5,517 bases of DNA. It comes from Synechococcales cyanobacterium PMM_0003. GTDB lineage: Bacteria; Cyanobacteriota; Cyanobacteriia; Pseudanabaenales; Pseudanabaenaceae. Shown in pieces: positions 1 through 4,965 of the stretch. The DNA lies in assembly GCA_949128015.1 (NCBI GenBank), contig CASBRC010000389.1, positions 1 through 5,517 on the forward strand, given 5' to 3'. The position numbers were made by a program, and so were the translations under genes. Numbering within the stretch: the stretch's first letter is position 1; each line of letters begins with the position of its first letter. A model generated the notes under the pieces. That model saw only the letters and a list, made by a program, of their open reading frames with translations. It was not told where the DNA came from and searched no databases.

Positions 1-1
1 A

Positions 2-835
2 CACATTACACCCTTCGATCGCCAAGAAGCTGAACGTGGTTGGGCGATCGCAAAAGGAGCAATGGCTTCAGGGCTATACTCTGTTGTCGTTTTAGACGAG
101 ATTAACCCTGTCCTTGATTTAGGCTTAATCCCCGCCGATCGCATTGTCAAAGACTTAAAGAATAAACCACCTCATTTAGAAGTAATCTGCACAGGACGCG
201 GCGCACCGCAGTCGCTAATCGATATCGCCGATCTGCATTCAGAAATGCGATCGCACGACGATGCTCATGCTGAGAAATACGATGTCACAGGAATCGAGAT
301 TTATACGGGTGCAGGTAAAGGTAAAAGTACTTCAGCTTTGGGGCGATCGCTAAAGGCGATCGGTACGGGCATCAGTCGCGATTTATCGCACCGTGTGCTA
401 ATTATGCAATGGCTCAAGGGTGGTGCAGGCTACACCGAAGATGCAGCGATCGCCGCTCTCAAGCGTGGCTATCCCCATGTGATCGATCATCAACGCTGTG
501 GACGCGATGCGATCGTCTGGCGCGGTCAGCAACAAGAAATGGATTGCATCGAAGCCCAACGCGGTTGGGAAATTGCTCAAGCTGCGATCGCATCTGGACT
601 TTACAAGACAATTATCCTTGATGAATTAAATCCCACTGTCGATCTCGATTTATTACCCGTCGAGCCAATCTGCCAAGCGCTACTCAAAAAATCCCGCGAT
701 ACTGAAGTAATTATTACAGGGAGATGTTTCAATCAGCCTGCTTACTTCGATCTTGCATCAGTTCATTCCGAAATGGTCTGTCACAAACACTATGCAGAAA
801 AAGGCGTAGATCTCAAACGCGGTGTAGATTTTTAA
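2..835 (+). CDS. Tandem-duplicated P-loop corrinoid adenosyltransferase family protein (CobA/CobO/BtuR-like), 5' partial
   Basis: The family transfers the adenosyl group of ATP to Co(I) corrinoids in cytoplasmic B12 biosynthesis or salvage. The frame is open to the left edge, so the Met at 62 is internal: the codons before it (HITPFDRQEAERGWAIAKGA) match the second copy's EAQRGWEIAQAAIASGLY. Numbering from that Met, residues 1 to about 70 are the C-terminal half of copy 1 (LDEINP at 11-16, CTGRG at 43-47, HSEM at 59-62). Residues about 76-257 are a full copy 2: Walker A GAGKGKST at 83-90 (bases 308-331), MQWLKGG, LDELNP at 186-191, ITGR at 218-221, and a C-terminus KRGVDF resembling the KAQxGIDY end of E. 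coli BtuR. The linker between copies is very short. The FTW motif of BtuR appears only as IVW. The gene converges on the Hpt gene, and its stop codon lies inside a long hairpin. The fold assignment is firm; true adenosyltransferase activity of both copies is inferred. Confidence 0.82.
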   Translation, partial: HITPFDRQEAERGWAIAKGAMASGLYSVVVLDEINPVLDLGLIPADRIVKDLKNKPPHLEVICTGRGAPQSLIDIADLHSEMRSHDDAHAEKYDVTGIEIYTGAGKGKSTSALGRSLKAIGTGISRDLSHRVLIMQWLKGGAGYTEDAAIAALKRGYPHVIDHQRCGRDAIVWRGQQQEMDCIEAQRGWEIAQAAIASGLYKTIILDELNPTVDLDLLPVEPICQALLKKSRDTEVIITGRCFNQPAYFDLASVHSEMVCHKHYAEKGVDLKRGVDF

Positions 836-876
836 ATATAGTTAGAGCGCAAAGCGCTCTAACTATATTTAAAAAT
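828..876. terminator. Long perfect hairpin overlapping the stop codon of the adenosyltransferase gene
   Basis: Arms 828-850 and 854-876 are perfectly complementary over 23 bp with a 3-nt AAA loop. The core reads GAGCGC-AAA-GCGCTC and the outer part is AT-rich. The stop codon (833-835) lies within the left arm. Being symmetric and placed between convergent genes, it could act as a terminator or 3'-end stabiliser for either transcript. Its base (870-876) is shared with the next hairpin. Confidence 0.7.
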
Positions 877-914
877 TTTAAAAGGGTCGCTTTGCGACCC
901 TTTTAAAATTTTTA
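870..914. terminator. Second long perfect hairpin in the convergent gap (bidirectional terminator)
   Basis: Arms 870-890 and 894-914 are perfectly complementary over 21 bp with a TTT loop. The core is GGGTCGC-TTT-GCGACCC. The outer arms contain TTTTAAAATTTTT, so a T-rich run follows the GC core on both strands, as expected of an intrinsic terminator working in both directions. It ends 8 bp before the stop codon of the minus-strand Hpt gene. The core CGCTTTGCG is the reverse complement of the neighbouring hairpin's CGCAAAGCG. Confidence 0.75.
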
Positions 915-922
915 TTGTTTAA

Positions 923-2071
923 TTAATTGATATTGCAGCTAGCAATTTTGGCTAAAAGTGCTGCGTACTGAGATTGAAACTCTTTTGCTTTAGAATCCTT
1001 GGACTGATGCCAAGATGCTAGCCAAAGTGGTGTAGGGAAATGCCCATCAGGATATGCCTGAGAAGCCGCAGCATTGGAAGAAGCGATCCAAGTTCCATTC
1101 TTTCGCCAACCAACGCGATCGCTAAAGGTTTGCCAACCTTTCATCGCTTTATCTTCCTCGATCACCGCCCCAAAAATCTTACTAACTTCATCGGCTGAAG
1201 TATTTTCAGAAGCGATATTAGCCGCTTTGAGAGACTCTTGGGTCGCGATAGTCTTACTGGATAAATTAGCGGGGATCAATTGTAATAATTGAGATGATGC
1301 TTTGATTTGATTGGCTTTTTGCGCTAAAACTTGTTCCTGAGCTTGTTTGACTTCCTTAATGAGAATTGGGGCGAGTGCGCGAAATTGATTATTAGGATTT
1401 GCGATCGCCAAACTTACCGATTCCATCAATACCGACCAAGGGCTTAGATCAAAGCGATCGCCTATTTGCTTGAGCTGAGTACAAATAGCGGCAAGATTTT
1501 GACGACTTCGAGGACTATCAGGCTGCTTGAACAATTCCAGCATATTTCGCAACTTGAGCGGCACTTCTGACTGAAATATCCCCAACATTGCTTTTGTCTC
1601 AACAACCTTGGTATCTCCTAACAGCGTATTTCCTTGGGTTTCCTTACCTGAGATCAAATTTTGGAGATGATTTTTAAGGTTTATGAAGATTCGATCGGAA
1701 CCAGCCATAACCGTATCAACTGCATCCTTGGTCAGTCCATAAGGACTCTGTAAATGCTCAACAAGCTCTTGTAACTTATCAAAAGCTTGTAAAAAAAGCG
1801 TCTGTAACTCCTGATCAACCCGTAAATTATTGTTTTCACGCATAACTTTGAAATAGTCTTCAAAATTATGCGCTACATGTTGAATACTGCTAAATCCCAG
1901 CATAGCAGCCCCACCTTTGATGGAGTGAGCAGCCCGAAATATCTCATTTACGTCTTCAGCGTTACCCATCAGAGATTGCAAATTGAGCAGTCCTGATTCA
2001 ATTGTCTGAAGATGCTCCTTAGCCTCCTCAATAAAGTAGCCTGTAATCTGCTTTTGCTTATCCTGATCCAT
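923..2071 (-). CDS. Hpt (histidine phosphotransfer) domain protein, CheA-P1/PilL-N-like, with a GUN4-C-like C-terminal region
   Basis: A 382-residue soluble protein. Residues about 5-140 form an Hpt/CheA P1 domain: YFIEEAKEHLQTIE, then the phosphorylation-site motif FRAAHSIKGGAAMLGF with the probable phospho-His at H49. There is no dimerisation, HATPase or CheW-like domain, so it must receive phosphate from a separate kinase, as in the split PilL-N/PilL-C arrangement of cyanobacterial type IV pilus phototaxis systems. Residues about 155-290 are helical with no recognised domain. Residues about 299-350 are Trp-rich: W313, F316, VGWR at 320-323, W328 and PDGHFP at 341-346. This pattern matches the C-terminal half of GUN4 domains (W..F...VGWR...W, then about 13 residues to P.GHLP). 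The start has only a weak AGGGG (2080-2084) 8 nt upstream. The neighbouring gene carries the other GUN4 half. The Hpt call is secure; the GUN4-C match is from memory of the family. The Trp-rich tail could instead be an independent Hpt-associated region. Confidence 0.85.
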   Translation of the reverse strand: MDQDKQKQITGYFIEEAKEHLQTIESGLLNLQSLMGNAEDVNEIFRAAHSIKGGAAMLGFSSIQHVAHNFEDYFKVMRENNNLRVDQELQTLFLQAFDKLQELVEHLQSPYGLTKDAVDTVMAGSDRIFINLKNHLQNLISGKETQGNTLLGDTKVVETKAMLGIFQSEVPLKLRNMLELFKQPDSPRSRQNLAAICTQLKQIGDRFDLSPWSVLMESVSLAIANPNNQFRALAPILIKEVKQAQEQVLAQKANQIKASSQLLQLIPANLSSKTIATQESLKAANIASENTSADEVSKIFGAVIEEDKAMKGWQTFSDRVGWRKNGTWIASSNAAASQAYPDGHFPTPLWLASWHQSKDSKAKEFQSQYAALLAKIASCNIN

Positions 2072-2105
2072 GACGCTAACCCCTGATGATTTGCCTTGTG
2101 AATTG

Positions 2106-2111
2106 ATTATA
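2106..2111 (-). promoter_or_regulatory. Possible -10 box upstream of the Hpt gene
   Basis: On the minus strand this hexamer reads TATAAT, ending 34 nt before the ATG at 2071. The position 17 nt upstream (2129-2134) reads ATCTCA, a poor -35. A promoter here would fit with the hairpin at 2160-2214, which would separate this gene from the one upstream. The evidence is a single hexamer in an AT-rich gap. Confidence 0.3.
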
Positions 2112-2159
2112 AAATTGCTAGTTGTCAGTGAGATTGTTGTAAATAGACCAAATATATAT

Positions 2160-2214
2160 AAAAGCCAAAAAGCTATAGCGCACGCTGCGCGTGCGCTGTA
2201 ACTTTTTGGCTTTT
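2160..2214. terminator. Long hairpin between the GUN4-N gene and the Hpt gene
   Basis: Arms 2160-2185 and 2189-2214 pair over 26 positions with one C/A mismatch (2173/2201) and one T-G pair (2176/2198). The outer part AAAAGCCAAAAAG pairs with CTTTTTGGCTTTT, the inner part AGCGCACGC with GCGTGCGCT, and the loop is TGC. On the minus strand it follows the stop codon at 2241 by 26 nt and leads into TATATATATTT, so it probably terminates the GUN4-N transcript. The GC core has the same GCGC flavour as the hairpins at 828-914. Confidence 0.65.
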
Positions 2215-2240
2215 GTTGTTTATAACGTCCATATACTTAT

Positions 2241-2825
2241 TTATCCCAGAATTGATGACATATAGATCTGATTTTGGGCGCTAAATCCATGGCGACCTTG
2301 ACTATGCTGCTGCCAAAGATTATCAATCATTTGTAAATCATCACAAGAAATTTGCTTAATCTCATCGGCTGTCAACACCGAACCAGTATTTTTTCGAGCC
2401 GCTTGACACATTACATTCCAAGTTTCTTGATTTGCTTCTTGCCATTTACTACTCGATAGCAAAGCTTGTAACTTAGTATAGTCAACGCCCGTACTAGAGG
2501 TGAGTGATGATGACTGAGTCGAGGGCTTTGCGATCGCAAAGCCATTGCTAGGACGGCGAAATCGCAAAGTCATCGCCCCATTACTTTGACCATCACCTAA
2601 TAAAATTGCCTCACCCGTATCTGAAATCTTGATCGAAATTTCGACTTCATCAAGCGCTAGCCCATTAGGATGGCTTGGAGTGCTTTCTATCGCGAGTTGC
2701 TGGACAATGCTAGCAAGTCTTTGAATGCTGTCTTTAATCTTGGTAGTGCTAATCGATTTGATCGATTCACCACTGGCGCGATCGCCAGTTCCCACAAATT
2801 CAATTAATATTTCTTCGCTATCCAT
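2241..2825 (-). CDS. Trypco1-like domain fused to an N-terminal half GUN4 domain
   Basis: A 194-residue soluble protein. Residues about 1-92 resemble the trypsin-co-occurring domain 1 (CU044_2847-type) family: an N-terminal ILIEF strand, a helix of about 20 residues (KIKDSIQRLASIVQQL), then LDEVEISIKISDTGEAILL and a closing strand AMTLRFRR. Residues 93-113 are a Ser/Thr-rich linker. Residues 116 to about 190 match the first half of GUN4 domains: DYTKLQALLSSSKWQEANQE, then CDDLQMIDNLW at 161-171, then HSQGRHGFSAQNQIY at 174-188. GUN4 proteins use this fold to bind tetrapyrroles and other partners. The protein stops just where the second half (W..F...VGWR...W...GHLP) should begin, and none of it appears in other frames of the following gap. 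A fair ribosome site (AAGGA) precedes the ATG. It lies 56 bp after the ClC gene with no hairpin between. It is not the chlorophyll-synthesis Gun4 protein itself, being short and differently fused. GUN4 is firmer than Trypco1. Confidence 0.72.
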   Translation of the reverse strand: MDSEEILIEFVGTGDRASGESIKSISTTKIKDSIQRLASIVQQLAIESTPSHPNGLALDEVEISIKISDTGEAILLGDGQSNGAMTLRFRRPSNGFAIAKPSTQSSSLTSSTGVDYTKLQALLSSSKWQEANQETWNVMCQAARKNTGSVLTADEIKQISCDDLQMIDNLWQQHSQGRHGFSAQNQIYMSSILG

Positions 2826-2829
2826 GACA

Positions 2830-2834
2830 TCCTT
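2830..2834 (-). promoter_or_regulatory. Ribosome binding site of the Trypco1-GUN4 gene
   Basis: The minus strand reads AAGGA, then 4 nt, then ATG at 2825-2823. It is the clearest Shine-Dalgarno-like site in the window and supports this start codon. The rest of the 56-bp gap to the ClC stop shows neither a terminator nor a convincing promoter. Confidence 0.5.
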
Positions 2835-2881
2835 ATTTGGGCTATTTGCCAGATATTAAGACAAATTTTGCGTAAATTTAA

Positions 2882-4882
2882 CTAGGAAATTGACTCAGAA
2901 CTGTGAATATCTGACTCTTTATCTAAGTTATTGCTTGAAGTGCTATCTAAGGTGTTGCTTAGAGAATTATTTAAACTACTTAGATTATTGTCTTTATCGT
3001 TACTCTTGTCATTAGCACTATTGCTAGGAATATTACTAGAACCATTACTAGAACCGTTAGTTACAGTCGTATAGGTATTATTAGTAATAGGTACAGTCAA
3101 TTTAGTCGCTGTAATTCTAGCAGCAATCGCTCGTTTTGTTAGTGCTGTATTATATGCCGTTGTAATCGCCAGCCGATCGACCATCCCAATTACTCGTTTA
3201 GGCTGATGGCGATCTACTACGGGCATCTGGCGTAAATCTCTTGTAGCCATTCGTTTCAAAGCTTCGGCAAGAGATTCGTCAGCAAATGTACATAGCACCT
3301 CGCGGGTACAAATATTCTCTACTGTCATTTCTTCAAGCGGGCTATCAATGGCAGACGCTGAGAGAATTCGCTTAATATCTTGAGTGGTAAGAATGCCTTG
3401 TAAATGGTTAATATCATCAAATACGAGGGCGCTATGATGATAGCCACTGGTAATAAATTGTGCTGCTTGTAGGACAGGCATTGAATATTTGACCGAGGCA
3501 GGATTGAGCGTCATGACTTCGGCAATTTTAATTTTTTCAAGAACCTCGATGTCAGATGGTAAGCCAGACCACTGCATGATCATCCGATCAGACTTAGTTG
3601 TATCCATTTGGTCAAGTACCCATGCACAGAGTCCTACAGATGCCATCAGTGGTAACACGATGCGGTAGTCGCGAGTCATTTCAAATAGCAGTAAAACTGA
3701 TGTCAAAGGAGCGCGAACTGTACCCGCTAAAACTGCTGCCATCCCGACGAGGGCATAAGCGGGAGATGCCGCGATCGGGATCGATGCGGGTAAAAAATAG
3801 GCGATCGCCTGTCCATATAGACTACCCAGCACAGCTCCTAAGAAAATCGAAGGTGCAAAAATCCCACCCACAAAACCACTCGCGGAGCTAATTGCTGTCA
3901 ATACAAGTTTTACTACTAACAAAATAATTAACAAAGGAATTGTGAAAGGGGTATCTTGCAAGATTGATTCCACCGTTTCATAGCCAATGCCAATTGCTTC
4001 AGGAAAAGTTAAGGCGATAAGGCCAACACATAGTCCACCTATAAGTAGTTTGATAGGCATGGGTAGCTTTTGCATAAATGGCGCGATCGCCCATTCACCC
4101 GCAAAAAATTTTTTAGCATGTTTAATCGCATGGGTAAACATCAGCGCCACCACACTGGCTAGCACACCCAAACCAAGATATAAAGGTAATTCCCAATAGC
4201 TGCGGACTTCATAAACAGGCAAGCTGAAGGCGGGACGCTCTCCGAGGCTAATCTGGGAGACCAGTGCTGAAATCACCGAAGCAATAACGACAACGCTGAC
4301 ATCAGAGTTAGGGCTAGATTTATTGGTGCGATAGGAATCGCGCAGCAATACTTCAAGGGCAAAAAATACGCCTGCGATCGGCGCATTAAACCCTGCGGCT
4401 AGACCTGCGGCTCCCCCTGCACCAATCAGCAACCGAATCCGTTCGCTAGAAAATTGCATCATTTGACCAAGCAAAGATCCAATATTGCTACCTAGCTCAA
4501 CACTTGGACCTTCAGGACCTAACGAAGCTCCTGAGCCTAGGGAAAGAGCCGCCGCCACAGTTTTTAGAGAAACTTGGGAATAGGATAGCCCTAGCTCACG
4601 GTTAGAGGCTCTAGATTCTGCTTGATCTAATTTGAAGCGTAAAAGACTAACAACTAGCGCTCCAATCATCGGAATAAAAATGATCGCCCAATGCCACTTA
4701 GCACCAAGAACTACAGCTAAATCGTGCCAATAGATTTCTTGGGTAAATAAAATCAGCTTGCGAAATAGGGTTACGCCAGTACCACTGATCACACCCACCG
4801 CGATCGCAGAAATAAGCATGACCGTCTCCGCAGATGGCTGAAGACGATTTAAAACAGTCACCAATAGGCGGGAAAGCGACAT
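2882..4882 (-). CDS. ClC-family anion channel/transporter with C-terminal CBS pair
   Basis: A 666-residue integral membrane protein that moves chloride or another anion across the plasma or thylakoid membrane. Membrane segments run from about residue 20 to 425. ClC signatures are LGSGASLGPEGPSVELGS at 115-132, with the gating Glu at E124, and GGIFAPSIFLGA at 339-350. The APIAGVFFALEV segment (167-178) matches the helix that in exchangers ends in EE; here it is E177-V178, so the internal proton Glu is replaced by Val. The first-repeat GSGIP anion motif is not recognisable: the stretch before the GPEGP helix is short and reads RASNRELGLSYSQ at 91-103. The second repeat keeps GIGYETV at 298-304. 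Two CBS domains follow (about 455-507 and 523-577), likely nucleotide-binding regulators. Residues about 599-666 form a Ser/Asn-rich disordered tail. The sequence recalls the plant plastid ClC-e/-f group and its cyanobacterial relatives. No Shine-Dalgarno site precedes the ATG, which is common in cyanobacteria. Ion and mechanism are unknown. Confidence 0.93.
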   Translation of the reverse strand: MSLSRLLVTVLNRLQPSAETVMLISAIAVGVISGTGVTLFRKLILFTQEIYWHDLAVVLGAKWHWAIIFIPMIGALVVSLLRFKLDQAESRASNRELGLSYSQVSLKTVAAALSLGSGASLGPEGPSVELGSNIGSLLGQMMQFSSERIRLLIGAGGAAGLAAGFNAPIAGVFFALEVLLRDSYRTNKSSPNSDVSVVVIASVISALVSQISLGERPAFSLPVYEVRSYWELPLYLGLGVLASVVALMFTHAIKHAKKFFAGEWAIAPFMQKLPMPIKLLIGGLCVGLIALTFPEAIGIGYETVESILQDTPFTIPLLIILLVVKLVLTAISSASGFVGGIFAPSIFLGAVLGSLYGQAIAYFLPASIPIAASPAYALVGMAAVLAGTVRAPLTSVLLLFEMTRDYRIVLPLMASVGLCAWVLDQMDTTKSDRMIMQWSGLPSDIEVLEKIKIAEVMTLNPASVKYSMPVLQAAQFITSGYHHSALVFDDINHLQGILTTQDIKRILSASAIDSPLEEMTVENICTREVLCTFADESLAEALKRMATRDLRQMPVVDRHQPKRVIGMVDRLAITTAYNTALTKRAIAARITATKLTVPITNNTYTTVTNGSSNGSSNIPSNSANDKSNDKDNNLSSLNNSLSNTLDSTSSNNLDKESDIHSSESIS
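3032..3055. repeat. Perfect 12-bp tandem repeat (two units) in the ClC tail
   Basis: ATTACTAGAACC occurs twice back to back (3032-3043 and 3044-3055). In frame on the minus strand it gives GSSNGSSN in the low-complexity tail. The 12-bp unit keeps the frame, so copy number could vary without damaging the protein. Confidence 0.85.
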
Positions 4883-4917
4883 GGTGGAGAACTCGTGGAG
4901 AGGAGTAAAAATTTCTA

Positions 4918-4950
4918 GCTTTGCCTTTTGCCTTTGGCAAAAGGCAAAGC
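4918..4950. terminator. Hairpin between the RNase and ClC genes
   Basis: Arms 4918-4932 and 4936-4950 pair perfectly over 15 bp with a TTT loop (core TTTTGCC-TTT-GGCAAAA). On the minus strand it lies 15 nt after the RNase stop codon and is followed 6 nt later by TTTTT (4907-4911), so it may terminate that transcript ahead of the ClC gene. The flank CAAAGCGCT (4945-4953) is identical to 850-858 in the hairpin at 828-876. Confidence 0.6.
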
Positions 4951-4965
4951 GCTATATTTTGAAGA

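Noticed and set aside
62..64. ATG at 62 as the start of the adenosyltransferase gene.
   Set aside because: The 20 codons before it match the equivalent part of the second copy, so the gene begins outside the window.
828..914. Start of a CRISPR array or an insertion-sequence end.
   Set aside because: There are no regularly spaced direct repeats, no transposase frame and no target-site duplication; the structure is two hairpins.
2072..2240. A frameshift explaining the early end of the GUN4-N protein, with the rest of the domain in the following gap.
   Set aside because: No frame of the gap encodes the VGWR or GHLP motifs; the gap is mostly hairpin and AT-rich sequence. The only matching stretch is about 1 kb away inside the Hpt gene.
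2524..2543. 20-bp perfect palindrome as a possible operator.
   Set aside because: It lies within the GUN4-N coding region, is centred on a HIP1 octamer and is more simply an extended HIP1 site.
2241..2825. The chlorophyll-synthesis Gun4 (Mg-chelatase activator).
   Set aside because: It has a different N-terminal domain, lacks the second half of GUN4, and no tetrapyrrole genes are nearby.
3598..4199. Plus-strand open frames inside the ClC gene (3598-3891, 3987-4199).
   Set aside because: They are antisense to a well-conserved membrane protein and show no family resemblance or ribosome site.
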